A DNA stretch of 64,000 bases from Aspidapion aeneum. Its lineage: Eukaryota > Arthropoda > Insecta > Coleoptera > Brentidae. Made by a program: the position numbers and the translations under genes. The stretch is from positions 3,490,431 to 3,554,430 of the forward strand of contig OY755047.1 of NCBI GenBank assembly GCA_963576565.1, given 5' to 3'. Positions 11,880 through 23,500 of this stretch are shown here, piece after piece. Within the stretch, counting starts at the first letter, position 1. Every line of letters begins with the position of its first letter. The notes beneath the pieces were generated by a model, which was not told the DNA's origin, did no database searches, and was given only the letters and a program-made list of their open reading frames with translations.

Positions 11880-12427
11880 GTGTCTGTATGTCTGTGTGTA
11901 ACGACCAACGCGCATAACTCAAAAACCGCTTGGCCGATTTTAATGAAATTTGGTACCTAGGCTGGGTCTTGGGTCGAGATGGTCTCATTTAAAAATGAAC
12001 AAAATCCACCGAACACAAACCAAATAAAAGGGTGGGGGTAGATTTCAAAAATTAGAGTTTATGTGAAAATATGGCGTGTGTGATATTAAACAAAAGGTAA
12101 TTGAGTCTGCAGTTAAACAAAATAAATTTTAATTTATTTAAAAAAAAAGGGTGGGGGTATATTTTAAAAATTAGAGTTTAAGTGAAAATATGGCGTGTGT
12201 GATATCAAACGAAAGGTAATTGAGTCCGGAGTTTAACAAAATACATTTTAGTTTTAGTTTTTTTTTAAGGGTGGGGGTAGATTTCAAAAATTTGAGTTTA
12301 AGTCAAAACATGGCTTGTGTGGTATCAAACAAAAGGTAATTTAGTCTGGAGTTGAATAAAATATATTTCAGTTTTTAGTTATATTAGCTCACACGTACAC
12401 TATAACTATAGTACCTAGTGTGAGCTT
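11679..12427 (+). mobile_element. Terminal-hairpin element with TCTG microsatellite (Helentron/HINE-like?)
   Basis: Both ends are near-identical hairpins. At 11679-11716 and 12385-12427 the arms AGCTCACAC and GTGTGAGCT enclose about 18-23 nt. Inside are a TCTG/GTCT microsatellite (about 11816-11900), a block with CTTGGCCGATTTTAATGAAA, and a ~118-bp unit present three times (12027, 12149, 12264) starting GGGTGGGGGTA. Terminal hairpins plus an internal GTCY-type microsatellite recall Helentron-associated elements such as DINE-1, but neither class nor insertion site is proven. It abuts the truncated end of the next element. Confidence 0.65.
11816..11900. repeat. TCTG tetranucleotide microsatellite
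   Basis: A run of about 20 TCTG units with a few TATG/TGTG variants inside the terminal-hairpin element. Confidence 0.95.
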
Positions 12428-12449
12428 AGGGGCCCATATATTGGCAGAG

Positions 12450-13211
12450 TATTTTTATAATTCTATAATCTTATGCTTCTTCAACTAATTAATAGATTTG
12501 TTAAAATTGATGTACCAAATGAACATACGTGGTTTTTTATAAAATGACATTAGTGGTTTTGTAAAAGAAAATCAATTTCAAAATTAAAAATTAAGAAAAG
12601 TATCGAAAACTGAGAACTTTGTTTTCTTTTAAAAAGTTCTCTAGTTGATTACCTTTCTAACGGTATGCTACACATCGATTAAAAAAATACTATTCGGCTT
12701 TAAAATACGGATATTCCGTGAGACGGGCGATAATCGTTCGGACTTGATAAGAAAAACAATTTGATCTTTATGATCGTTTATGATGATGTTTATCAATATG
12801 TAGCATACCGTTAGAACGGTAGTCAACTAGAGAAGTTTTTAAAACAAAGTTCTCAATTGTCGATACTTTTTTTAATTTTTAATTTTGAAATTGATTTTCT
12901 TTTACAAAACCACTAATGTCATTTTATAAAAAACCACGTATGTTCATTTGGTACATCAATTTTAACAAATCTATTAATTAGTTGAAGAAGCATAAAAATA
13001 AAGAATTATAAAAAAAAATCGTGCTTTTCCAGGCATTAGTAAAAAGCTTACTTGGGTTTAAAGGTGGGATTTTGGGTAATTTAAGAAAAAAAAATTAAAA
13101 AAAAATTCTTTTTAGCCGTGACACTTAGGACTCAAGTTCCAAGGTTGAAAAGGTAGCAAATGACCCCAACAATATCTCAAAAAATTTTGACGGTTGATGT
13201 GCCGAACACCC
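12450..13211. mobile_element. TA-type long-inverted-repeat element, left end missing
   Basis: The 762 bp match the inner and right parts of the complete element at 57607-58830. Its own inverted repeat folds 12458-12660 against 12800-13015. The right end is GTGCCGAACACCCTG at about 13199-13213. The outer part of the left arm is absent and the sequence abuts the hairpin-ended element, so that insertion or a deletion removed it. Confidence 0.75.
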
Positions 13212-14980
13212 TGTATATCGATTGATGAAAAGATCGATTGTAAAGAAAATAATCCATCCGTAACCATTGACAGATCAACGATGATTAGCGTTTTTACCCA
13301 CACAACACGTGAGCCTCAGGTTAAGCTTTCGAGCTACCCACGGGAAAATATGAGAGAAACAAAAACTTCTTTTTACCCGATTAGCCACGAAAACTTGTTT
13401 GATTTTAAAATTATCTTTCTCTCTCTCTCTCTCTCCACCCTAGTCATTGCTGCGCGGGATAGGATAGTAAAAAAACAAAACAGAAGACTAATTAAAAAAA
13501 CATTAGTGACCTTAGTGTAGAGAAGGCTTAAAACCGCGTCTCTTAGTTTTGTGTGACGTGCCGGGACCCTGTTTTAATTTAGCTTTTACAAAGTATGAAG
13601 GAAAGTAGAAGGAAGGAACTTTGATGAAAATTAATGGACCGTGCATGGAAGCTCTTCCATGATTAGTTCTAACTTAGTTTTTCTAAAAAAAAACATGCAA
13701 ATTTTATCGGGCAAACAAGTAAAAAACCAATAAATGATGGATCTGCACGGTAAAAAATTTTGTCTACAATGAAAACACGTTCTTTTCTTGAATAAATTGT
13801 TTTACGTTAAAACAATTTGTTTTGAATTAAAATATTTATTTTTAGTTCAACACAGCGTTTAATCTTGAAATGAGACTTTATTTTTCTTCTTTAATTGTTT
13901 TGTTTCAGTATACTCCATTTTGTAACAAAGCAAATTGTCTTCATATAAGTAATATTTTGCTTCCAGAGAAAATGGTGCCTTAGATTAATTCAGTTCCAAT
14001 TTATAATAAAACAATTTCTGTTTCACATTAAAATAAAGAGGCAAGACATTTTTTGTGCTAAATCAAGAAAATATTCTCTTGGTGAATAGGAAAGCACAAA
14101 TTATTTTACTTCAAAGCAGTTTGCTTTGATCTAAGACAATTTTCTTTACGTGGAGTTTACTTGGAATAGGCTAATGAGGTAGAAAGGTATCAGATCCATC
14201 ATGGATCCATTTACTTTTTAAACGTGAAATTTCATACCCGTGAATTTAAATATCAAACAAGTTTCATGGCTAATCGGGCAAAAAGTCTTGATGACGGGTA
14301 AAAATGCAAAATGCGTTGATCCGGCCTGAAAAGACAAAGAGCTGTCGTAGGTCACGGACTATAGTTGTTTTCTTTTATTTGCATTCGATCTTTTCATTGA
14401 TCGATATTGTATAGCAGTGTTTTTCCCTGCTTTTGCTTTTTTGTTTCTCTCGTATCCCGGTAGATGGCGCCTCTTGCCATAGTTCGCTCACTAATTACAT
14501 TTAATTAGAGACAAAACCGTCTGATTAACTTCGCAAGATTTCTCACTTGACCAGCAGTGTTCTGAGGAGTCCCATAAGGACGAAACGGTTAACTGTCAAC
14601 ACTTATTAGGTGTCCATTAGATCTTGGACCCCCGTGAGGTTAAGCTTTCAAGCTACCCACGGAAAAATATAAGGGAAACAAAAAACTCCTTTTTGCCCGA
14701 TTAGCCATGAAACTTGTTTGACATTTATTTTTTGTTTTAATCTCGTCTAATGCTAGTTAAAATATTCTGACTCATGCCCTGAACACCCTGTAAATAAATC
14801 ATATTTTAAACTGCTATTAAATCGCTAGAATAAATTTAAATGTTTACATCATTACATCCAATTAAAACTTTTTTGAAACATTTCAAAATAGTTGAAAGGC
14901 CTATGGTATCCCGTCGAATAGTATTTTTTTAAAATGCGTCAGATCGATTGGTAAAGCAATGAGTATATTTCCCATATAGA
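13212..14980. other. Mixed dispersed-repeat fragments, no gene
   Basis: A ~105-bp segment at 13305-13412 (GAGCTACCCACGG...GATTAGCCACGAAAACTTG) recurs at 14628-14730, and its end recurs inverted at 14247-14300. A short motif with CATTGCTGCGCGGG at 13441-13475 is dispersed (see findings). 14160-14215 shares the TATCAGATCC...GGATCCATTT block with 7400-7435. A CT microsatellite lies at 13420-13434. Nothing here codes for a recognisable protein. Confidence 0.5.
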
Positions 14981-15215
14981 GTGGCAGTCGGCGAGCTTTG
15001 CAACATTGAGGGGCAGATGGCGCTGAAATAAATTCGTCTTGTACACAATATTCAGAGACAAGTACTATGATCTAATGACATTTATATGATAGACATGAAC
15101 CTCGGACCTCGCACATGCAAGTAAATCGTACTAGTAGTCCCTGAATAATGCGTACTAGACGAATTTATTTCAGCGCCATCTGCCCCTCGATCTTGCAAAG
15201 CTCGCCGGCTGCTAC
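14981..15215. mobile_element. Small palindromic (foldback) element
   Basis: About 235 bp with ~65-bp near-perfect inverted arms. The left begins GTGGCAGTCGGCGAGCTTTG, the right ends CAAAGCTCGCCGGCTGCTAC, and both contain GGCAGATGGCGCTGAAATAA or its complement. A central loop of about 100 nt is unique. No target duplication could be fixed. It would form a strong hairpin if transcribed. Confidence 0.75.
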
Positions 15216-15229
15216 ACCAAGTGTTTGCC

Positions 15230-16030
15230 TACAATTTGAATAGGAGGGCCGGTGTGACGTCATTAATCCAAGATGTCGGATTTTTTCATGTTTTTTCAGA
15301 AACTTTCGCCTTTAACTTTTGCAAAATTTCTTTTACAAAAACACGATTTTTGTTTACAACAGAACGAACATTAAAACAGGAAAGAAACTAGCTGTATACC
15401 TTAAAAACTAACAAAGATATATTTTTTTTTAAACAAAATGAAAATTACAAAAAAAAAGTTAGGAAGACAGTTTTAGTCAAATTTAAGTAAGAGCGCCTGT
15501 GTGACATCACAATTCCAAAACTGCGATATTTTCCGTGTTTTTTCACAAACACATCATCGATTGGTGAAGGATCACTTAATTTTAAGTCGCCCCGAGTTTG
15601 CCTCAAATTTAAGTAGGAAGGCCTATATGACGTCATAAATTCAAAATCGCGACATTTTCCATTTTTTTACAAACTTTGGCTTATCACTTTCGCTAAATTA
15701 GTTTTACAAAAAAAACTATTAAAATAAAAGAACAAGAATTAATAGAGTAAAGAAATTAGCTTTATATCTGAAAAACTAAAAAAAATTGAATTTTTTTTCT
15801 AAATCCTACAATAAATCACTTTTTTACTTAATTTTTTTTTATAACTTTTTTAAATTTCAAGTGCCAATCCCATTTCTTTACCATAATAATTGGCGTTCAT
15901 TTGCACTCAAAGGTATTTATAATTTTTCTGTAAAACTAATTTAGCAAAAGTTATAAGCCAAAGTTTGTAAAAAAACATGACAAAGTCGCCATGTGGGATT
16001 TATGACGTCACACAGGCCCTCCTACTCAGT
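15230..16030. repeat. Dispersed inverted/direct repeats carrying TGACGTCA
   Basis: Units with GG(C/G)C..TGTGACGTCAT..TTCAAAAT start near 15245, 15487 and 15615, and an inverted one near 15975-16030 (TTATGACGTCACACAGG). Related inverted units recur at 17965-18025 and 19325-19385. The common order is a lineage-poor 'TTTTACAAA..TTTGGCTTATA' block followed by the CRE-like palindrome. It looks like repeated ends of one non-autonomous element. Confidence 0.6.
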
Positions 16031-16139
16031 CCATCCCCAATCGATCGAGGGCAGTCTGAAGCCAAAAACTTATTAAATTTCTTTATCTAAAGTTTTCTTG
16101 CCCAATCTTGAATTTTTATTATTCTTTTAGTATTTAAAA

Positions 16140-16410
16140 TAAATGGATCCAAGGCGGATTTAACACCTTCCTAGCTATATAGCCTATTATCACACTTCAA
16201 ATGAAACTATGATAATAAATTAGCCTTAAAAACAGTTAAAAAGTTAGCATTTTTTAAAGTTTTTATTTGTCAAAAAACTGCCATTAGAACTAATGGATAT
16301 TGACCAAAATCTAATCAGCTCGCAAGAATATCGAACACTCTTTTACCTGAAAATTTTATTACGGACAGAAATAATATACACACACGCAGACACACTGATA
16401 CACAGACAAA
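16140..16410 (-). mobile_element. Reverse copy of the element at 6840-7435
   Basis: It starts with AATAAATGGATCC and CTTCCTAGCTA...GCCTATTA and continues with TTGACCAAAATCTAATCAGC, TTTTACCTGAAAATTTTA and an ACAC/CAGACA microsatellite. These are the blocks of 6840-7435 in inverse order. Shorter than that copy. Confidence 0.6.
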
Positions 16411-16700
16411 CATCCAGGGCCTGGTCACTCGAGCTTCACTTACCAGTCGATGGCGGCGCCACCGTAGACCCCCGCTCATCCTCACAAAACCCGCTACTGC
16501 CCATCTTTTCGGTAGAAACCAGCTGATCAGTCTCGAATTTTCTGGAATTCCATTTTTTCGTTTTTTACTGCAATTTTTACGGCTTTTACCAACATTTTTG
16601 GTATTTAGGAAACCAAATTTTACCGGTCAGCCAAAAATTCAAGAATTTGTTAATAATCTCAAGTAAGTATATAACATAACCTATAAAATAAATTTGCATG
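16411..16700. other. Unassigned sequence with a GC-richer patch
   Basis: 16430-16510 is GC-richer than the surroundings (GATGGCGGCGCCACCG) but gives no recognisable protein. Confidence 0.4.
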
Positions 16701-16727
16701 GTTTATTTTAACAAAAAGCCCAATTTC

Positions 16728-16899
16728 ATCGGCGTGGCCAGCCTGAAGGGGGCTGCGGCCTACGTCTATGCTTTCTGTGGTACACATATATTGTATCTGT
16801 ATTTATTTAATAGTAGTGATCCAGGGGACCCCTGCAATACATAAGGGCAGCCTGAGATCCAACAGAGGGGGCCAGGCCCCCCTTAGCTACGCTGATGTC
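16728..16899. mobile_element. Possible MITE
   Basis: CATCGGCGTGGCCAGCC on the left and GGCCCCCCTTAGCTACGCTGATG on the right look like degenerate inverted ends of the MITE type common in this window, but no 8-bp duplication is visible. Confidence 0.35.
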
Positions 16900-17959
16900 T
16901 ATTCTCTGATTGTGGGTTATAAATTTCAAACCTTGGGCTGGGTTCGGTTTGCTTATCTAGCACTTTTGGTAAATAGGAATTATAACATTCCGAAGAAAGA
17001 ATATTGTTTGTATATTACAATTTTATATTGTTTCAGGTAATGTTTTTCCAGCTGCTCCAAAGGAGACATGACTGACATGCACTTAGAGTGGGGCTCGTGT
17101 TCACAATTCACATTTTCAAAAACGAGACCAATTATAACAGCGGGATAGATCATTTAGGGTAATTTGGTGTGTATGCTAAGGTAGGTAACTGATCAAGACA
17201 GCAGCACTCACTATGTGACCTAGGATATTCTACCTGGGCAAATATGGAGTACTAAAATTAGCAACCGAACCACCTCTGGACAAAAGTGTTATATAAAATA
17301 TGATATATTGTGACTGAGCTAGCCCCCTAATATATGTAAGGAACTCACATGTTTATTATTAAGAGAGATTAATTATAATACTGGTATTACATATTTAGTG
17401 TGTTGAATTATACAATAAAAAATTAATGAATTTTCTTTTAATAAAGTTTTAAATAAGTTATTTATAATAAATACCTACCCACATACATAATGTAGTTTTA
17501 TTTTCTGAATTTACTGCCAAAATATTTGCATTGTTTCAACATTTTGGTGCAATCAAAATTTAATTTTTAAAATTGGCGGCTGCCGCCGCCGCGCCAGCTG
17601 GGCGATTGCAGCGCCGCGCTCGATAGGTCAGGAACTAAAAAAAGAGGCATAGAATGAGTGTCCCATCTTTTTTTATACTTATTTACCTAATCTGTGCTAA
17701 CATCATGCCGATATTGCTAGGATAGGTCAAGATACATCCAAATAACACAATTTTGGCGTTATCTGAAAAAAAAAATTCGTCGAAAATAATACCTTCTCTA
17801 GCCATTGCTACGCGGGCAAGGAAGGTAAAAATAACAATATCTGTTTTAGTTTTCAAGTTGTAAAACTTATTAAACGACAATTAAATCGCCGTTTTATTTC
17901 GAACAAATCATATAAACAATTTTTCTGTAAAGTTGATATGGTAAGAGTTAAAATCAAAA
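16900..17959. other. Unassigned intronic sequence
   Basis: No gene. A very GC-rich patch at 17573-17630 (CCGCCGCCGCGCCAGC) stands out in AT-rich DNA. The dispersed motif CTAGCCATTGCTACGCGGG lies at about 17797-17815. Confidence 0.45.
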
Positions 17960-18276
17960 GTTTGTGAAAAAACATAGAAAAAATCGCAATATTCGATTTA
18001 TGTCGTCACACAGGAGCTCTTACTCAAATTTGAGGCAAATACCCGGTGACCTTAAATTAGATGATCCAATCCAATCAATTTGGGGTAGTCTAAAACTTCT
18101 TAATTTTTTTTTTTTTGGTAAAAAGTTACTATTTTTATCATTTATTAAAAGATTTATGTATATATTTGTTAGTTTTTGAGATATTAAGTTAATTTCTTCA
18201 CTATATTAATTCGTAATTTCTTGCAAACAAAAAACATATTTCTGTAAAGCTAATTTAGCAAAAGTTACAAGCTAAA

Positions 18277-19312
18277 GGGTCAAAATCTAAAATTAAAATT
18301 GGAAATCGACTTTCAAAAGAATTCCTGGCAACAAAAGGCTTAAGGCAGGGTTGTTGTATCTCTCCAACTCTTTTTAAAATATATATCGCAGTAGCTCTAA
18401 AAAACTGGAAATGTAAAGTGCACGGCATGGGAATACAACTTAACGACCGATTTACCATATACACACTACAGTTTGCTGACGACCAAGTAATTGTAGCTAA
18501 TGAAAAAGAAGATATGGAGTATATGATGAGAAACTTAACGGAAGAATACCAAAAGTGGGGATTAAGAGTGAACGTGGACAAGACACAGTACTTATGTATT
18601 GGAAACGAATCCAGTGAGTTACAACTAGATAATGGACAAACAATATCTCCATGCAATGAGTATGTATACTTGGGTGTCACATTTGATAAAACAGGAACAG
18701 ACTGTAAAGAACTGGAAAAAAGAATAATAAAAGCAAAAAAGTTATTGGATGTCTTACCAGTATTTTATGGAGCAGAGAAATAAAAAATAATGTAAAATTT
18801 AACATACATCAAACAATGGTGAAAAGCACGCTGTTGTATGGAATAGAGACTTGTCGAGTAACAAAAAAATACAAAACAAAAATGGATAGTGTCGAAATGG
18901 ATGCAATAAGAAGATCAATGAGAATATTTAGAATAGATCACATAAGAAATGAGATAATAAAACAAGAATGGCAATCGAGGGAAGCATAACGGATGACATC
19001 ACTAAAAGGCAACTGATATGGTACGACCATGATTACAAAAGCAGGTCCTAGAATGGCAACCAATATGGCGCAGAAAAAGAGGGCGTCCTAAACTAGAATG
19101 GCAAGGGTCACTGCATCACGAAGACGTAGTGTCTTCTTTGCCAGGCTTCCAGGATGCAGTGACCCTAAGAATGGCAACAGTCAATCCAAAGATCAATGAG
19201 GCAAAAAAATCTGACAAAAGATGATTGTCAGGATTGAAGGAGGTGGAGAATAGGCGTCGGACAACGTAGAAAAACGTTCTAAACCGACATAGTAGTAGTA
19301 GTACAAGTCAAA
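18277..19312 (+). pseudogene. RTE/BovB-like retrotransposon copy, 5'-truncated
   Basis: Same family as 3880-5250. RT motifs GLRQGCCISPTLF, LQFADDQVIVAN and YLCIGNESS are intact to about 18780, where a frame break interrupts the C-terminal part (NVKFNIHQTMVKSTLLYGIE). The 3' end reads RRRWRIGVGQR-like tail, then CGACATAGTAGTAGTAGTA. The trinucleotide tail is typical of RTE elements. The 5' end begins abruptly near 18277 next to a TGACGTCA-bearing repeat. It carries a 64-bp hairpin insertion. Confidence 0.88.
19105..19168. mobile_element. 64-bp hairpin insertion inside the RTE copy
   Basis: GGGTCACTGCATC at the left pairs perfectly with GATGCAGTGACCC at the right, followed by TAA. The flanks are an exact 9-bp direct duplication GAATGGCAA (19096-19104, 19169-19177). 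The same RTE position in the copies near 5115 and 38995 has a single GAATGGCAA, so the empty site is known. No coding capacity. Confidence 0.85.
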
Positions 19313-19319
19313 GTTTCTA

Positions 19320-19842
19320 AAAAAACATAAAAAAAGCCGCCATGTTGGATTTATGACGTCACAATGGCCTTCCTACTCAAATTGGAGGTAATCGATCTAA
19401 AGTATTTTTAAAAAATCTTCCACAAATATCTCACGGGACACGATTTTTGAGTAAAGCCACTCTACTAAAAGTTACAAACTTATTTACTAGGGAATAGATA
19501 TCTATTTAAAAGCGTATACCCACGTTAGAAAAACAAATTTCGGAAATTTCAAACTTTCCGCACTCCTCTAATAAATTTACATTTTATTAGTTTATGAAAG
19601 AGAAATTAAAGCTCTCGTATTGCCAGAAACTAGGTAGGAAAAATATTGTTTTAGCATATAAATTAGGAATACACACATATATGTTTACACGGTCTGTAGA
19701 TAAGCCGTGTTTAGGTACATTTACCAAATAAAAGCATAGAATTGAAGTTTGGTAAGTTTGGCCATATAGATGCAAATAAACAGCAACCAAATGAATTATA
19801 ATAATATAACTAAGTAACTGAAACGGCCACGGCAATACATTA
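19320..19842. other. Unassigned sequence with a TGACGTCA repeat end
   Basis: 19325-19390 is an inverted copy of the TGACGTCA-bearing repeat. The rest is unrecognised. Confidence 0.45.
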
Positions 19843-19844
19843 CG

Positions 19845-19872
<28 letters not shown>
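19843..19872. repeat. TA microsatellite
   Basis: About 15 TA units, directly followed by AGGGTGTTTTAG, which resembles the start of TA-flanked elements. Confidence 0.95.
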
Positions 19873-19876
<4 letters not shown>

Positions 19877-20234
19877 GTTTTAGACCACCCGCACAGGCCG
19901 ATTATTTTAAAAGTGATAATGATTTTTAAACATAATTACTATCAAGATAGTGAGATGTGCTCTTTCTGATGATATAGGTTTTAAGGTTCTAGCCTTACAA
20001 GAAGTGTCAAAATTCCGCTCGACGTTGATTTTTTTAAATGGAACATGCTATTTCTGATTGCGGATTTCAATTCTACGCGGAAAAATTAAAACGTTTTATT
20101 CGAAAACTTTTTCCCAAAAATGCTTTTTTAAACCTAAACTGATATTAAATTATTTCGCAGTTATAACCAAGAAAAAAACGGAAAGTAACCATACACATAT
20201 TTTGGCTTATTCTGCTAGAGGGGGTTGAGGGATC
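19873..20234. other. Unassigned sequence
   Basis: Possibly the left part of a TA-flanked element beginning AGGGTGTTTTAGACC; no matching right end found. Confidence 0.35.
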
Positions 20235-20518
20235 ACATTAGTAATTTATTATTAAGACCAAAATGGCCAAATTTTGAAAATTCGTCTTTTAAAAACTATA
20301 TAGTTTATCAACAAAAGCATCGAGTTGCACTATGCTGGGTCCATAGAGATGCAAAAAAACGATAATATTCGGAAAAACGTTATTTAGCAAATTTTAGGAT
20401 AGGGAAGCCCATAAGATCAAAATGGCCAAATTTTGAAAATTCATATTTTAAAAACTATATAAATCATTAACAAAAGCACCGAGTTGCAGTACGGTGGGGT
20501 CATAGAGATGCGAAAAAA
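20235..20518 (-). repeat. 168-bp satellite, about 1.6 copies (inverted)
   Basis: Two consecutive blocks with AAAATGGCCAAATTTTGAAA, AAAAACTATATA, AAAAGCACCGAGTTGCA and TAGAGATGC. These are the reverse complement of the unit in the array at 33975-35278. The array stops 3-10 bp before the first 17-bp minisatellite unit. Confidence 0.85.
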
Positions 20519-20520
20519 CT

Positions 20521-23500
20521 GAATGAAAACCGGGTAAAAATAAAAACCGGGTAAAAATGAAAAACGGGTAAAAATGAAAAACGGGTATAAATGAAAAACG
20601 GGTAAAAATTAAAAACGGGTAAAAATGAAAACCGGGTAAAAATAAAAGCCGGGTAAATATGAAAAACGGGTAAAAATGAAAAACGGGTAAAAATGAAAAA
20701 CGGGTAAAAATGAAAACCGGGTAAAAATGAAAAACGGGTAAAAATAAAAAACGGGTAAAAATGAAAAACGGGTACAAATGAAAACCGGGTAAAAATGAAA
20801 ACCGGGTAAAAATGAAAAACGGGTAAAAATGAAAAACGGGTAAAAATGAAAAACGCGTAAAAATGAAAAACGGGTAAAAATGAAAAACGGGTAAAAATGA
20901 AAACAGGGTAAAAATGAAAACCGGGTAAGAATGAAAAACGGGTAAAAATGAAAAACGGGTAAAAATGAAAAACGGGTAAAAATGAAAACAGGGTAAAAAT
21001 GAAAACCGGGTAAAAATGAAAAACGGGTAAAAATGAAACACGGGTAAAAATGAAAAACGGGTAAAAATGAAAACAGGGTAAAAATGAAAACCGGGTAAAA
21101 ATGAAAAACGGGTAAAAATGAAACACGGGTAAAAATGAAAAACGGGTAAAAATGAAAAACGGGTAAAAATGAAACACGGGTAAAAATGAAAAACGGGTAA
21201 AAATGAAAACCGGGTAAAAATGAAAACCGAGTAAAAATGAAAACCGGGTAAAAATGAAAAACGGGTAAAAACGAAAAACGGGTAAAAATGAAAAACGGGT
21301 AAAAATGATAACCGGGTAAAAATAAAAACCGGGTAAATATGAAAAACGGGTAAAAATGAAAAACGGGTAAAAATGAAAAACGGGTAAAAATGAAAACCGG
21401 GTAAAAATGAAAAACGGGTAAAAATAAAAAACGGGTAAAAATGAAAAACGGGTACAAATGAAAACCGGGTAAAAATGAAAACCGGGTAAAAATGAAAAAC
21501 GGGTAAAAATGAAAAACGGGTAAAAATGAAAAACGGGTAAAAATGAAAAACGGGTAAAAATGAAAAACGGGTAAAAATGAAAAACGGGTAAAAATGAAAA
21601 ACGGGTAAAAATGAAAACAGGGTAAAAATGAAAACCGGGTATAAATGAAAAACGGGTAAAAATTAAAAACGGGTAAAAATTAAAACCGGGTAAAAATAAA
21701 AGCCGGGTAAATATGAAAAACAAGTAAAAATGAAAAACGGGTAAAAATGAAAAACGGGTAAAAATGAAAACCGGGTAAAAATGAAAAACGGGTAAAAATA
21801 AAAAACGGGTAAAAATGAAAAACGGGTACATATGAAAACCGGGTAAAAATGAAAAACGGGTAAAAATGAAAAACGGGTAAAAATGAAAAACGGGTAAAAA
21901 TGAAAAACGGGTAAAAATGAAAAACGGGTAAAAATGAAAACAGGGTAAAAATGAAAACAGGGTAAAAATGAAAACCGGGTAAAAATGAAAAACGGGTAAA
22001 AATGAAAAACGGGTAAAAATGAAAAACGGGTAAAAATGAAAACAGGGTAAAAATGAAAACCGGGTAAAAATGAAAAACGGGTAAAAATGAAAAACGGGTA
22101 AAAATGAAAAACGGGTAAAAATGAAAAACGGGTAAAAATGAAAACAGGGTAAAAATGAAAACCGGGTAAAAATGAAAAACGGGTAAAAATGAAAAACGGG
22201 TAAAAATGAAAAACGGGTAAAAATGAAAACAGGGTAAAAATGAAAAACGGGTAAAAATGAAAAACGGGTACATATGAAAACCGGGTAAAAATGAAAAACG
22301 GGTAAAAATGAAAAACGGGTAAAAATGAAAAACGGGTAAAAATGAAAAACGGGTAAAAATGAAAAACGGGTAAAAATGAAAAACGGGTAAAAATGAAAAC
22401 AGGGTAAAAATGAAAACCGGGTAAAAATTAAAAACCGGTAAAAATGAAAAACGGGTAAAAATGAAAAACGGGTAAAAATGAAAACAGGGTAAAAATGAAA
22501 ACCGGGTAAAAATGAAAAACGGGTAAAAATGAAACACGGGTAAAAATGAAAAACGGGTAAAAATGAAACACGGGTGAAAATGAATAACGGGTAAAAATGA
22601 AAACCGGGTAAAAATGAAAACCGGGTAAAAATGAAAAACGGGTAAAAATGTAAAACGGGTAAAAATGAAAACCAGGTAAAAATGAAAAACGGGTAAAAAT
22701 GAAACACGGGTAAAAATGAAAAACGGGTAAAAATGAAACACGGGTAAAAATGAAAAACGGGTAAAAATGAAAACCGGGTAAAAATGAAAACCGAGTAAAA
22801 ATGAAAACCGGGTAAAAATGAAAAACGGGTAAAAATGAAAAACGGGTAAAAATGAAAAACGGGTAAAAATGAAAAACGGGTAAAAATGTAAAATGGTAAA
22901 AATGAACAATGGTAAAAATGAACAATGTTAAAAATGAAAAACGGCTATAAATGAAAAACGGGTAAAAATGAAAAACGGGTAAAAATGAAAACCGGGTAAA
23001 AATAAAAACCGGGTAAAAATGAAAAACGGGTAAAAATGAAAAACGGGTAAAAATGAAAAACGGGTAAAAATTAAAAACGGGTAAAAATGAAAACCGGGTA
23101 AAAATAAAAACCGGGTAAATATGAAAAACGGGTAAAAATGAAAAACGGGTAAAAATGAAAACCGGGTAAAAATGAAAAACGGGTAAAAATAAAAAACGGG
23201 TAAAAATGAAAAACGGGTAAAAATGAAAACCGGGTAAAAATGAAAACCGGGTAAAAATGAAAACCGGGTAAAAATGAAAAACGGGTAAAAATGAAAAACG
23301 GGTAAAAATGAAAAACGGGTAAAAATGAAAAACGGGTAAAAATGAAAACAGGGTAAAAATGAAAACCGGATAAAAATGAAAAACGGGTAAAAATGAAACA
23401 CGGGTGAAAATGAAAAACGGGTAAAAATGAAAACCGGGTAAAAATGAAAACCGGGTAAAAATGAAAAACGGGTAAAAATGTAAAACGGGTAAAAATGAAA

